Source: Simmondsia chinensis (Eukaryota > Streptophyta > Magnoliopsida > Caryophyllales > Simmondsiaceae). From it: DNA of 64,000 nucleotides. The stretch spans positions 5,001-69,000 of the forward strand of contig JAGTTD010000015.1 of NCBI GenBank assembly GCA_018398585.1, written 5' to 3'. Shown in pieces: positions 10,823 to 22,948 of the stretch. The translations under genes and the position numbers were made by a program. The notes under the pieces were generated by a model, which ran no database searches, had not been told where the DNA came from, and saw nothing but the letters and a program-made list of their open reading frames with translations. Position 1 is the stretch's first letter; each line of letters opens with the position of its first letter.

Positions 10823-11466
10823 GGCGCGACCAGATCCCACGAAAAAAAGCGAAAACAGTGCAGAAAAATCGAAAACCCGCCGGAAACCGCCCCCGGACCA
10901 CCGCAGAGCCACCCAGCCGGTCAAAAAATTCAAAAACGGCACCAAAAAAGGAAGGGGCGAGATTGTAGGGATTGAAATCTTAAGATCCGCACCTTCCTAA
11001 ACAGCTCAGATCTGATGGAAGATTTGAAAAACTTACCTAAATTAGCTCCCAAATCTTGAAAATGGAGGAGAGAGAAAATGGAGACCCCCACCTTGCCCAG
11101 CCCACGGCCAAGCTCGAAACCACCACCCAAAGGACGAAAACGATGCAGAGGACGACCAGGAGCACCGTCGGTCGTGAATCAGGCAGCCAGCCACCAGAAA
11201 ACGCGTCCTACGCACACCACCACGCCTACCCACAAGCACCCTCTCTCACCTGTGTTTCACCCTCGAAGCAGTGACCGGAATGGCGCCCCGACCACACCCC
11301 GTGAAAGAGGACGTGACAAGGATTCCAGAACAGCAAGCAGCGTCGCCGGAAACCACCGCACGCGCCCTCACGCGCCGCCCGAAGTATTGCCGGAAAACAC
11401 TATTTTCGGCTGCCGGAAATCGCCTCCTAGAGCATCTCTCTCTAACTTTCTCTCTCTAGAGATTGC
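10823..11466 (-). promoter_or_regulatory. 5' UTR of LINE copy B (second type)
   Basis: This leader differs from that of A/C/D/E but resembles F (23780-24420). Both have an AACTTACC element (minus strand GGTAAGT, B at about 11030), a GCGTCCTACGCA block and a terminal pyrimidine/CTCTCT stretch. It runs straight into CCCTAAA at 11467. A promoter role is inferred only from position and conservation. Confidence 0.5.
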
Positions 11467-12047
11467 CCCTAAACCCTAAACCCTAAACCCTAAACCCTAA
11501 ACCCCTAAAACCCTAAAACCCTAAACCCCTAAACCCTAAACCCTAAACCCCTAAACCCTAAAACCCTAAAACCCTAAACCCCAAACCCCAAAACCCTAAA
11601 CCCCTAAAACCCTAAACCCCAAACCCCAAACCCTAAAACCCATACCCTAAACCGTAAAGGCCAAACCCCTAAACCCCTGACCCCCTAACCCCTAAACCCC
11701 TAACCCCCAAACCCTAAAACCCATACCCTAAACCGTAAAGGCCAAACCCCTAAACCCCAAACCCCTAAACCCCTGACCCCCTAAACCCCTAAACCCCTAA
11801 ACCCAAAACCCCTAAACCCCTAAACCCCTAACCCCGAAACCCTAACCCCTAAACCCCCAACCCCCAACCCCTAACCCCCCAAACCCTAACCCCTAAACCC
11901 TAAACCCTAACCCCTAAAACCCTAAACCCCTCAACCCCTAACCCCAAAACCCCTAAACCCTAAACCCCGAAACCCTAACCACTAAACCCCTAACCCCTAA
12001 CCCCCCAAACCCTAACCCCTAAACCCTAAACCCCTAAACCCTAACCC
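11467..12047 (+). repeat. Telomere-type repeat block T2
   Basis: About 580 bases of CCCTAAA variants in the same orientation as T1, between the 5' end of B and the poly(A) of C. A higher-order repeat of about 100 bases containing CCGTAAAGGCCAAACC occurs twice, near 11630-11680 and 11715-11750. This shows local amplification inside the block. Confidence 0.96.
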
Positions 12048-12222
12048 TTTTTTTTTTTTTTGATAAATCAGCGATGAATATTTTATATCAAAATGGATAT
12101 ATACAGGAAGACGAGGGGCATACCCCAAGACACGGCCGAAGCCTACAATGCAAACCCAAAAGGAAGCAAAACGAGCTAAAAAGCAAACACAGCAAAAGCC
12201 AACATAAAGAAACAAGAGTACA

Positions 12223-15200
12223 CTAAACATCAATCCCCCACTCTCGCAGAAGATCAGCATGGCGATGAGCATCGCGAAGGGAGGAGGCAGCAAGCAAACG
12301 ACTCCGAACAATACCAGTAATCTCCTCAATCACAGCAGCGGATAACCTAGACTGACGCCTCTGAATCCTCAGGTTCCGCTCATACCAAAGGATGTAGACA
12401 GTCCCTGAGAGGCAGAGATGGGCAACCGAGTGATCGACACCCCGTCCCCGGAGATGACTAGAGGCCCAGGTAAGGAGCTCGTTCCACGGGAGAACGGGCC
12501 AGGAGATCAAAGTGCTGGCAGCAACTCTTCCCCAGACCGAAGCCGAGAAAGAGCAGGCAAAGAAAAGGTGGCTGTGGGACTCATCCTCGGCACCACAAAG
12601 AACACAGACCGATAGATCAGCACCGCAAACTTTATGATGAACCATCCGATCCCGAGTCCACAGTCTCTCACAAGCAGCCAACCAAAGCACAAAAGAGTGC
12701 CTCGGAACATGCAACGGGAACCAGAGCAAGTGATGGACTGAATCCTCAGCTCGCCGACTCCGAATCATCTCCCATGCAGACTTGGTGGTGAAAGTCCCCG
12801 AGGGGTGGCCCAACCATCGAACATAATCCGCAACACCAACCCGAGGACTAAAGTCTACCAGATCCCAGATAGGAAGGAGCTCTGAGCGGCTCTGCGGGAA
12901 CTGCCATCGACCCCCCTCAATAATATCAGCAACTCTAGCGCGCCAGGGAAGACTAGTAGATGTCAGAACACGAGCAGAGAACCTCTCAGAGAGCCGACCG
13001 CATGGAAGCCAGAAGCCCGTCCATAAAGCCGTATTAAGGCCATCACCTATGACATGACGAAAAGCACCCGAGGAGATCCCACGGAGCTGGAGAATGTGAC
13101 GCCAACACCAAGAAGCCGACTTCGGAATGTGAATAGTCCAGAAGCTACGACCCCGAAGCCGGTTCACCTGAACCCAGCGCGGCCACAACAAAGAAGGGTC
13201 GGTGAGAAGAACCCAGATGTGCTTCATGATCGAAGCCTGATTCCACTCCTCGAGACGCCGAATCCCAAGACCTCCCTCCTTTCGAGGGTAGCACAAATGC
13301 CGCCAGGCCACCTTCGCTCCACCACGGCCGAGCGAGGTGCCCCTCCAGAGAAAGGAAGCTAAGATAGACTCTATCCGACTCATAATAGCCTTCGGAAGCA
13401 TGAAGACTGAGGACCAATAAACCTGGATAGAGAAGAGCACGGACCTGATAAGCTGTAAGCGGCCAGCATAAGAAAGAGAACGAGAAGTCCAGAGCCGAAT
13501 ACGCGAGAGGATGCGATCAATAAGCGGCTTGCAGTCAATAAACCGAAGCCGGGACGTGATGAGCGGCACTCCAAGATATCTGACAGGACAATGACCAATC
13601 CTGAAGCCCAGCGAGTCCACAATGGAGCGCTCCGTATCAGGGTCAATCCCAGCAAGAAAAACCGTGCTCCTAGCTGAGTTCGAGACAAGGCCCGAGACAG
13701 CAGCAAAGCGATCCAAAGACTCCCGAATCACAGTCACACTATCAAAATCTCCCCGACAGAAGATCATGAGATCATCAGCAAAACAAAGGTGAGTGAGGCG
13801 GGTCTGACGACATTCCGGGTGGAAATGGAAACGACGGTCAGTAGCCGCCCGACGAAGAATACCTCGAAGACCCTCCATGGCTATGACAAACAGATAAGGG
13901 GAGAGAGGATCCCCCTGACGAATACCCCGGCTGGAGCCAAAAAACCCCTGAAGCTCGCCATTGATGGCGACCGAGAACCGAGCGGTGGAAAGGCACTCAC
14001 GAACCCAGCCCACCATGACCTCAGGAATACCCATGCATCTCATACCAGCCAAGATAAAGTCCCACCTGACCGTATCAAACGCCTTGCGAAAATCGACCTT
14101 CAGAGCACATCTAGAGGAGACACGACGGTGATAATCTCTCATAAGCTCCTGCGTCATCATAATACTATCAGAAATACGGCGACCCGGGACAAAAGCAGTC
14201 TGAGAACAATGAACCAGCCCAGGAAGGACGCCCTTCAGCCTGTTAGCAATGATCTTCGTGATGCACTTATAGACCACATTACAACAGGAGATGGGACGGA
14301 AGTCAGCAAAAGTAGAGGGGCTCTCCACCTTGGGAATCAAACTAATGCGGGTCGTGTTCAAGGCACCTAGCATGCGCCCTGAGACGAAAAAAGAGCGAAC
14401 TGCTCGCACCACATCAGCACCAACAATCTCCCAAGCCCTCTTGAAGAAGAGGGAGGAGTAGCCATCCGGACCAGGAGCACGATCATCACCGGTAGAAAAC
14501 ATAGCATCCTTAATCTCGGCATCGGAAATCGGAAGGACAAGAGGGCGAGCCTGATCCTCATCCAACCTACCCTCGAATAAGTTAGAGACATCCTCCTGAA
14601 GGGGGCCACCAGGCTCAGAAAGAAGCTCCTGAAAATAAAGACACTCCAGCTCGAGAAATCTCCTTCTCATCAAAGGTTCGAGACCCATCAGCACCCTCAA
14701 TAGAAACAATTCGGTTCCTCGATTGCTTATGGAGAACCGATCTGTGGAAAAAACGGGTGCACTGATCACCCAAAGAGAGCCACTGAATACGAGACTTCTG
14801 ACGATAGAAAGCCTCCTCATCACGACAAAGCCTGGAATACTCCCTCGAAAGCCGGCGCTCCTCAGTCCTCAGATGAGTACTATCGGGGTCGACATCAAGA
14901 GCCCTCTGACCCGCCACCCAAGCATCTCTGGCTGCCTCTACCCGAGCAGAGATATGACTGAAGTGCCTGGTGTTGAGAGCTCGAAGTTCACCCTTTAGCT
15001 TTTTAAGCTTCTAGGTTAGCTGGAACATGGGAGAGCCATCAACACGCGAGTCCCAAACACGGCAAACAGTCGGCAAAAAGTCCTCATGGTCAGCCCAAAA
15101 GTTAAAGAACTTAAAAGGGATGCGCCGAGAGCGGCGATCCCCAAGCCCTCTAACCACCAAAGCGCTATGATCAGAAATATCAGTGCGGGGAAGAGCCTCC

Positions 15201-15853
15201 ATAAGAGAAACAGGAAAAGAACGAAGCCAATCCTCACTCGCTAAACACCAGTCAAGATGTCTAAGGAGCAGGTCATCACCCTCACCTCCCCGGGCCCAAG
15301 TATAATGAAGGCCAGTAAAAGCAAGCGGGGAGAGCCCTGACTCAGAAAGACAATCCTGAAAGTCATCCATATGGCCCGGCCAGGAAGAGAACCCACCTGA
15401 ACTATCACTGGGACGAAGAAAAGTGTTAAAATCTCCAAGGAGAAGCCAAGGGGTCCCTTGGAGGCTAACACAAGCACTCCTGATATAACTCCAGAGCTCA
15501 CGACGAGGTCCCGGTTCGTTAAAACCATAGACAAAGGTGACAACGAAGCTACAATCCCTACGAACATCCTGAACCCGACAAGTAATAAACTGGTCTCCCT
15601 CCCTAACAAGAGAAACAGAATAAATCCCCGGGTCCCAACAAACAATAAGGCGACACCAAGACCGCCTAACGCCAGCAAAAAAAGAGCACCAACCATCCAT
15701 ACAGCTAGAGACAGCGGACTCAACATCAGTAGGGTTAGTCTTCGTCTCGACGAGGCCAACCAAACCAAGAGAGTGGGAGCGAATCCATTCACGAACAGCA
15801 CGAATGGAGGTGGGGTTGTTAAAACCCCGCACATTCCAAGAACCAATCATCAT
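12223..15853 (-). pseudogene. LINE ORF2, copy C, nonsense and frameshift
   Basis: The endonuclease frame opens at ATG 15853 and ends at a nonsense codon near 15011 in the linker, where copies A and B have glutamine. A frameshift lies near 14640. From there to 12223 the frame is open for about 800 codons and gives the best view of the RT and C-terminus of this family. It holds RPISCCNV, LKVDFRKAFD, GIRQGDPLSP, CFADDLMI, then a zf-RVT region (HVPRHSFVLWLAACERLW ... CVLCGAEDESHSHLFFAC) and the end REWGIDV. There is no RNase H domain after zf-RVT. The 3' UTR is about 160 bases. Confidence 0.9.
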
Positions 15854-15877
15854 AAGAAAATAATGAGAGAGAAAGGT

Positions 15878-17652
15878 CTACCTACGACCACCACGAGCCC
15901 GAGAGCTGGCTCGAGTCGCACGACGCTCCGCTGGAGGTTGACGACCAGCATCGTCGCGAGCTGAAGACAAACTCTCAAAACGGTTCGGCGAAACGAAGCT
16001 GGGCACGCTTGCCTCCCCATTCAAGGTACAGAGCATGGGCTCAAAAGACGAAACACACGGGGCCTCAATAACCCCATCAGGGACAATAGCACGGCTCAAA
16101 TCCTTGGAATCCTGAGAAGACGAATCGGCTGAAGAACAAAGATCGGAGAGACCCAAGCTATCCCCAACAAAAGAAGGAAGCGATCCAGAGTGAGCAACAT
16201 GGGTAGCCGAAGAACCAGAGAGGGCGACTAAGGAGCGTCGTGACCCAGTTGGGGCCACCGTTTTGGAAGGGCCTCGCACAGCCCCTCCCCCACTCCCCAT
16301 GGCCGGATCACGAGGGGTCACAGCCGCCCCCACCCGAGATGTAGGTGAGGACCCGCTAAGAGAAGGAGAGTCCGAGCCTGCAACAGGACTCGAAGAATCT
16401 CCCTCACCTCCCTGGCCCGAACCCAAAACGGATCTGAACCCGCACATCAAGCCCGAAACAGGGGGCAGAGAACCCCCTGTATCAGACCCAGAAACGGGGA
16501 GCCCAGCGTTAATGTGACGCTGGGCCGCTCCCCCCCCCGGGCCCGAAAGGCCCGGACAATCCCGAGGCCCAAAATGGGCCTCCCCACCTGACCCATCACG
16601 GGTCACAATAGTGACGGGCCCACCAGCACGGGCTCCAACAGCAACAGCAGCATCAGGCCCATCATGGCCCTCACCTACGCCGGGCCCACCACGTGCCCCA
16701 CCAGCGACAGGCCCATCACGGGCCTCGCCTGCGACAGGCCCATCACGGGCCCCCTCATCAGGCCCAACGGGCCTAACACCATCAGTAGCGCCCACTTGGG
16801 CCTCACCAGCCCCAGCGTCCCCCACCGCCTCAATAGTAATTCCCGGCCCAACAACCGCACCACCGTCATCCCCGCCGGCGAGCTGCTTTTCTGGTTGCCA
16901 TGACCGGATTTGCGGTAGGAGGGGGGTTGTTAACGGAAGCATGACAAGAGTGGCCAAAAACGTGACATTTACGACAAATTTTCGGTAGTCCTTCATACTT
17001 GACCGTGACCGGGAGACGACCACCATTGTAAACAACGAACAATTGCTTGACCGAGTCATTTTTTGCATCAATCTCCACACAGACCCTTGCATAACCAACC
17101 ATAGTCCCTTCGCAAGTAGGTTTATCCATGTTGAGAGGACGACCCACACCACTAGCAATGGCACTAAGTGTCCTCCTTGTCCAAAAAGGAGCTGGAAAAC
17201 CATGAAGTTGAATCCAAATCGGGATTGTAGGAAAGTCACGCATAGGAACAAGGTCTTGAGACCAACGTTGAAGAGATAGAATACCCTTTGAGGTACCAAG
17301 GGCCACTACGAAGGATATTCTCGGAGTCTTCAAAAGTTTTGAATCGAAAGTAGTATACGTCCCTATTAGAGATAACACACTCAAGCCCTTTTGATCCCCA
17401 AAGTGATTTTGTTATGGCTACACAACGAGAGTATGCAACCCGGCCCCCAACCACGCGTCCTACAAGAGAACGACGCCATTTATCAAGGCCCGGAGCAATG
17501 TCCTCGCCGGAGATAGACGCAACAACCTCACCATCAACAACGGAGGGGGGAACAAAGAAGAGGGAACACTCTACAGGTCCCGGAACATCCAAGCCCGAAA
17601 CTTCCGCACCCAGATTATCATTAACAACCATCCCGGACAAGTCCACCGGCAA
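15878..17652 (-). pseudogene. LINE ORF1, copy C, two frameshifts
   Basis: The frame starts around 17652-17631 (MVVNDN) and covers the first half of DUF4283 (VAYSRCVAITKSLWGSKG). It shifts near 17285 into a frame with the second half and the knuckle CRKCHVFGHSC. It shifts again near 16880 into the frame carrying the Gly/Ala-rich tail that ends SRARGGRR at 15878. The first half is only moderately similar to A and B, while the tail is nearly identical to them. That break in similarity points to recombination or template switching. Confidence 0.85.
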
Positions 17653-18267
17653 AAATTGAAAGAATCAAATCCAAGCAAAAGAAAGGTAAGGGTCGAAAAT
17701 TAGGGGAAGAAATCCCAATTTTAAACCTTCCTTAAAAACACCCCAAATTAGGGTTAGGGTTTGGGCGGCCACCGCGCACAGCCACTCACACCACCACCGG
17801 CACCGACCCGGCCAAGACGACCACGAGACACCGGCGAAACACCAGGGAGGAGAAGACGAAGGAAACTTACAGATGAAGCCTCCAAATCAGAGGAGAGAGA
17901 AGTCGGGCGACCAAAATCGCCAAGAGAGAGAAGATGGTCCGTATGCCGCCGCAGCGCCACCAATGAGCACCGGACCACCGCCAAAAGGTCGAGCAGGGAG
18001 AGTCGAGTCGACTGGGTGGGGTCGCCGGTGATGGGCTGCCGGAATGGAAGCCTGGAACGTCCTACGTCGAACACCAGCGAAAAACGCAACCCTGTCACCC
18101 TCTCTCACTATTTTCACCCTCGACGGCCACCGGAGACCACCAGCGGGCACCACCACCAGGAAGTGGAGATGCTGGCGAACACACGACCACCGACCCCGAC
18201 CCCGTGCACTGAGCCACGCGCCCGCACGCTCGTGCCCTAGTCACAGGCGAAAAATCGCCCCAATCCT
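17653..18267 (-). promoter_or_regulatory. 5' UTR of LINE copy C (first type)
   Basis: It resembles the leader of copy A along most of its length, including the CACCACCGGCACCGACC block, the minus-strand CTGTAAGT near 17868 and the cgtcctacgtcg block near 18060. It runs into the short block T3. A promoter role is inferred only. Confidence 0.5.
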
Positions 18268-18319
18268 CCCCTAAACCCTAAACCCCAAAACCCCAAACCC
18301 CAAACCCTAAACCCTAAAC
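18268..18319 (+). repeat. Telomere-type repeat block T3 (short)
   Basis: About 50 bases of CCCTAAA/CCCCAAA between the 5' end of C and the 15-T tail of D. It is far shorter than T1 and T2 but in the same orientation. Confidence 0.92.
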
Positions 18320-19272
18320 TTTTTTTTTTTTTTTGATAAGTCAGTAATATAAATATCAAAAAACCGCACCAATGTACGTTCATACATGAGTACGTGGGGC
18401 ATACCCCAACGAGGCCAGAGCCAACAAGCCAACCAAAAAAGAAGGCGAACAAGCAAAAGCAAACAAAGAACGAATACAAAGGAACATCAAAGAAACTCCT
18501 AAATACAAATTCTAGAAAAGGGAAAAAAAAAGGAAAGTAGAGGCAAACAAGTGCCCCACAAAACCAAACTAGAGATTCATAATTTCTTCTTGCCCCTCGA
18601 CTTCTTGCCCTTGGCTTGAGGATGCTTCTGAGAAGGTCCCGTAGCTTCTGTGCGAGTAGTTGGTGGCGAAATCACATGATCCACAACATGACAATCAGAA
18701 GTTGCAGTGTCCATAGTATCACAGTCACTGGAACTAAGACAACAGTTACTCGAAATATTGGCTTCCATGTTAAAACCGCAACGATCGGGCTCAATCAACC
18801 CAAGCAGGTGATCTTGGGCATCCACAAGCTCACAAGGAACCAAAGCTCGACTCAAAACCTCCGAACTGGAAGACGAATCAGCTTCAATCCGGAACTCAGA
18901 AAGACATAAAACGTCCCCCACCCGATCAGAGAAACCACCGCCCAAAGGTCGAGAAGGGAGAGGCGAGTTGACTGGGTAGGGTCGCCGGTGATGGGCTGCC
19001 GGAAAGGAAGCCCGGAATGTCCTACGTCGCACACCAGCGAAAAACGCAACCCTGTCACCCTCTCTCACTAATTTCACCCTCGACGGCCACTGGAAACCAC
19101 CAGCGGGCACCACCACCAGGAAGTGGAGATGCCGGCGAACACTCGACCACCGACCCCGACCCAGTGCACCGAGCCATGCGTCCGCACGCGCGTGCCCCAG
19201 ACACAGGCAAAAAATCGCCCCTCAATCGCCCCAAATAGCCGCTGCCACAGTGGCGGCGCGAGTCCTCCCTCT
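18320..19272 (-). mobile_element. LINE derivative D, internally deleted (0.95 kb)
   Basis: It has a 15-T tail (18320-18334) followed by GATAAGTCAG, a 3' UTR shared with E and G, the last part of an ORF1, and then directly the 5' UTR shared with A, C and E. The join lies near 18930, where the ORF1 tail meets a CCACCGCC sequence of the leader. The DUF4283 domain, the knuckle and all of ORF2 are missing. It keeps only both ends, as expected of a trans-mobilised deletion derivative. Confidence 0.88.
18577..18935 (-). pseudogene. ORF1 C-terminal remnant in element D
   Basis: An open frame ending GKKSRGKKKL at 18577, with an acidic/serine segment (SEFRIEADSSSSSEVLSRAL) like those in E and G. The frame runs on upstream into former 5' UTR sequence up to 19116, which is chance. 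It lacks the domain and zinc knuckle needed for a working ORF1. Confidence 0.75.
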
Positions 19273-19550
19273 CCCTAAACCCTAAACCCTAAACCCTAAC
19301 CCCCAAACCCTAACCCCTAAACCCTTAACCCTAAAACCCCAAACCCTTAACCCTAACCCCTAACCCCTTAAACCCTAAACCCTAAACCCCTAAAACCCTA
19401 AACCCCTAAACCCCTAACCCCTAAATCCTAAAACCCTAAACCCCTAAACCCCTAAAACCCCAAAACCCAACCCCTAAACCCTAAAACCCTAAACCCCTAA
19501 CCCCGAAACCCTAAACCCCTAAACCTAAACCCCTAAACCCGAAACCCTAA
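19273..19550 (+). repeat. Telomere-type repeat block T4
   Basis: About 280 bases of CCCTAAA variants, same orientation, between the 5' end of D and the 14-T tail of E. Confidence 0.95.
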
Positions 19551-19811
19551 TTTTTTTTTTTTTTGATAAAGTCAGTTAATATATATATATCAAAAAAAGC
19601 CGCACCAATGTATGTGCATATATGAGAACGTGGGGCATACCCCAACAAGACCGGAGCCAACAAGCCAACTAAAAAGAAGGCGAACAAGCAAAAGCAAACA
19701 AAGAAGAAATACAAAGGAACATGAAAGAAACTCCTAAGTACAACTTCTAGAAAAAGGGAAAATAAAGGAAAGCAAAGGCAAACAAGCGCCTCGCTAAACC
19801 AAACAAAAGAT

Positions 19812-21404
19812 TCACGATTTCTTCTTGCCCTTGGACTTTTTGCCCTTGGCTTGAGGTTGCTTCTGAGAAGGTCCCGTAGCTTCCGTGCAATATGTCTGGG
19901 GCGAAATCGCAGGATCCACAACATGACGGTCAGAAGTTGCAATGTCCATAGTATCACAGTCACTGGAACTAAAACAGCGGTTACTCGGAATACTGGCTTC
20001 CATGTTATAACCGCATAGATCGGGCTCAATCAACCCAAGCAAGTGATCTTGTGCATCCACAAGCTCACTAGGAATCAAAGCTCGACTCAAATCCTCCACA
20101 CTAGTAGACGAATCAGCTTCAATCCGGAACTCTGAAAGACCCAAAACGTCCCCCACCTGATCAGAGAAACCGGGCAAGGAAGCGAAAGGCGAGGCCCCAG
20201 CGAGCCCCCCCCCCCCACCAGCAGCATGGGGGGGCGTGATAGGCCCAAAACGGGCCCCAGAAGACGGCCCACTGGATGACGGAAGAGCGGGCCATGTGGA
20301 GGATGGTAGGCCAGCAACGTGCGTCCCAACCCGATCATCATCAGCCCTCAATCCATTACCCGTAGACTCACTCTGAGGTCCGGTAGGCCCAACAACAGCT
20401 ATAGGCCCAGTATAAGGCCCATGTGGAAGATCACCCTCACCAACTTGCAGCCCAACCCTAGGCCCACTACGAGAGACCTCCCCAGGCCTAAAGGTAGGCC
20501 CGAGAACTTCATCTTGCACCGTCCCAGAGGTGGGCACCACGCCACCCCCCTCAGCGCCTCCCCCATGGTCCTTCTCCGGACCCTTAGCGGCATCACCTTG
20601 CCCCGCCGCCTTATTCTTGCGGCGATTCTTTTTCCGGCGGTTTTTTCGGGCCCTCCTAGCCGGCTGATTAGTGGGGGCCGGAGTTTGTGAGTCCCGGCAC
20701 GAGTGACCCCAAACGCGACATGCGTCGCATCACTTAGGGAGAGCTTCATACCGAACTTCTAAGCGAATGAACTGACCTTCATAAAGTTCAACATTAATTT
20801 CCTTGGCCGGTTCAATATGTGCACCCATACGCATAGCAACCCTAGCATATTCAAGTCTGCTACCTTCAAAAGTAGGTCTGTCCATGTGAATAGGGCAACC
20901 TATAGCACTAACAATAGTACTTAAGGATTCACGCGACCATTGCCACGATTTCAGACCATAGATACGTGTCCAAATATGGATAGCATACGGTTCAGGCTTA
21001 GGGATATGCGTAGACGACCAACGCAATAGACTGATGCTATGACCTTGGATATGCCAAGGCCCCTCACGAAGGACCCTTTCGGATGCATCTTTAGCATTGA
21101 AATGAAAGTAGTAGATATCCTCGTTGGAGATAACACACTCCGACCCCTTTGACCCCCAGAGCATTTTTTCCGTCGCAACGCATCTAGAATACGCAACCCT
21201 GGCTCCAATGAAACGCCCCATAAGGGTGCGATGCCATTTTTCCTCAGTCATGCTTAAATCAAGATCCACGATTGACTCAAAAAGTGTATCATTCATGAGA
21301 TTCGGTGGGCGAACAAAGTACAAAGAGAGGTCGTCGGACATAGAGGTAGACTCCCCACGACCATTAACACCCTCTAAAACCACGGGACCCTCATTTTCGG
21401 CCAT
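19812..21404 (-). pseudogene. ORF1 (DUF4283 and zinc knuckle) of element E, one nonsense codon
   Basis: It begins at ATG 21404 (MAENEGPVV) and ends GKKSKGKKKS at 19812, 530 codons in a single frame. One TGA at 20730-20732 falls just before the zinc knuckle CDACRVWGHSC, which is followed by a basic run RRARKNRRKKNRRKNK. The DUF4283 core is visible as VAYSRCVATEKMLWGSKG. After the knuckle comes a Pro/Gly-rich tail. The sequence is clearly homologous to but distinct from ORF1 of A, B and C. With one defect in 530 codons it was probably functional recently. Confidence 0.85.
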
Positions 21405-22170
21405 GGAAAATAAACCCGAGCACAAAGAGGGTAAAACAGTAATTTCTTAAAACTTCGCCGGAAGCCACCAACGGACCACCCAAAAAACCACCACCAGCGA
21501 CCCAAGACCACCAGCAAAATTCGAAAAAATCAAATCTTGGGCAAATAAGGAAAGTGGTGTGAAAGAAGGAAGGACTCCCAAACAATATGCACCTTCCAAA
21601 TTTGACCAAAGTTGAGGAAACTAGGGTTTTGAGTTTGCCCTAGCCGCGCCGCCACCCCCACGCCGGGAAACATCGGCCAAGAGGGTTGTTAGCAGTTGAG
21701 AAACACCAACCAAGGAGGGGAAACCAGAGAACTTACAAGTCGAGCTCCAATGGCGAAGAGAGAGAAAGGGGTCGTGCGAAACCCCACCCAGGCAGGAGAG
21801 AGAAAATGGCTGGAACGCCGCCGCCACGCAACCAGAGACGGGCAGGCTACCACCGAAAGGACAAGAATGGAGAGGCGAGTCACCTGGGTGTGGTCACCGG
21901 TGATGGGCTTGCCGGAGCAGACCCTCCACGTCCTACGTCTTTCACCAGCGAGCCCTAAACCCTAGCACCTTCTCTCACGATTTTCACCCTCAACGGCCGC
22001 CGGAATGGACCGGCGAGCACCACCACTAGGAAGTGGAGGTGCCGGCGAAGATGTTGCCACCGACCCCGAACAATGTCCCACGCGCCTACACGCACGGCCT
22101 GAAGTGGGTGGCAAAAAATCGCCCAAATCGCCCCCTTGTCGCCCCTTGTGTCGCCAGAGCACGCGTGTCT
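21405..22170 (-). promoter_or_regulatory. 5' UTR of element E
   Basis: It shares the ttcaccctc-aacggcc and cgtcctacgtc blocks (21910-22000) and the AAATCGCCCAAATCGCCC end with copies A, C and D. Minus-strand TTGTAAGT occurs near 21731. A promoter role is inferred. Confidence 0.5.
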
Positions 22171-22216
22171 CCCTAAACCCTAAACCCCTAACCCCTAAAC
22201 CCCTAAACCCTAAACC
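22171..22216 (+). repeat. Telomere-type repeat block T5 (short)
   Basis: About 46 bases of CCCTAAA variants between the 5' end of E and the 17-T tail of F. Confidence 0.92.
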
Positions 22217-22619
22217 TTTTTTTTTTTTTTTTTGATAAGTCAATTTGTATATATCAAAAAAGCCACACCGATGTACGTTCATACATGAGTACGAGGGGCA
22301 TACCTCAAGTTGGCTGAAGCCTACAAATGCAATCAAAAAGAAAGCACAACGCGCAAAAGCAACAAAGAGGAAATACAAAGGAACATCAATGGAAACTCCT
22401 AAGTACAAGCCTCTAAACAAAGGAAAAACAATGCGTAAAAACAACAATGAAGATCCTTAAACCCGAAAAACAAGAGTGCACTCGAGCCCAGTCTTGGAAG
22501 AGAAATGAGATGTTGAAACTGCTTCTTCGAAACCGTTCATGCGTCATCATACACTACAAAGGACTGTCAAACCCGTGACAACTCTCAACAAGCCCTCGAA
22601 TCGGCCATGTGGCCAAAGT

Positions 22620-22902
22620 TGCAGACAAGCAAAGAAAAGAAGGGACATGGATGGTACTTGTGGCCCATTCTGTGGCCCAGCAGGTGAAGAGCAGTCCAAG
22701 TGGAAATAGATGGAGCCAGCCCGCTTCAAAGCCATCACCATCATCACCCCGACGATTGGCCCGCGGTCCAACATACATGACCCAGTGTAGACAAAACTTC
22801 CCTCAACACGTCCAACAAACCACACGGACCATCATAGCGAAGCCCAAGCGGGGAAAATGGGGCCCCCAGCCAAAAATGAATTCGACAGAGGGGGGGGGGG
22901 GT

Positions 22903-22948
<46 letters not shown>

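Larger units (their letters stand above)
5618..11466 (-). mobile_element. LINE copy B, full length with internal deletion
   Basis: Both ends touch telomere-type repeats. The 3' end is 16 T (5618-5633, poly(A) on the minus strand) followed by GATAAATCAG; the 5' end lies at 11466. The 5.85-kb length would be about 6.3 kb without a deletion in ORF2. ORF1 is intact. ORF2 has a 454-bp deletion and a separate 1-base deletion. Its 5' UTR differs from that of A, C, D and E and resembles F. No target duplication can be defined inside repeats. Confidence 0.95.
12048..18267 (-). mobile_element. LINE copy C, full length, decayed
   Basis: A 6.2-kb element flanked by telomere-type repeats at both ends. 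Its tail is 14 T (12048-12061) followed by GATAAATCAG. ORF2 and the C-terminal half of ORF1 match A and B closely. The N-terminal half of ORF1 is a clearly different version, and the 5' UTR is the A/D/E type, so the copy is a mosaic. Both ORFs are damaged. Confidence 0.94.
19551..22170 (-). mobile_element. LINE-type element E, ORF1-only (2.6 kb)
   Basis: Both ends touch telomere-type repeats. The tail is 14 T (19551-19564) followed by GATAAAGTCAG. The element has a 5' UTR of the A/C/D type, one long ORF1 and a 260-base 3' UTR, with no endonuclease or RT. Because the 5' UTR, ORF1 and 3' UTR are complete, this is not a 5' truncation. It looks like a separate non-autonomous family that depends on an ORF2 made elsewhere. 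Confidence 0.9.
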
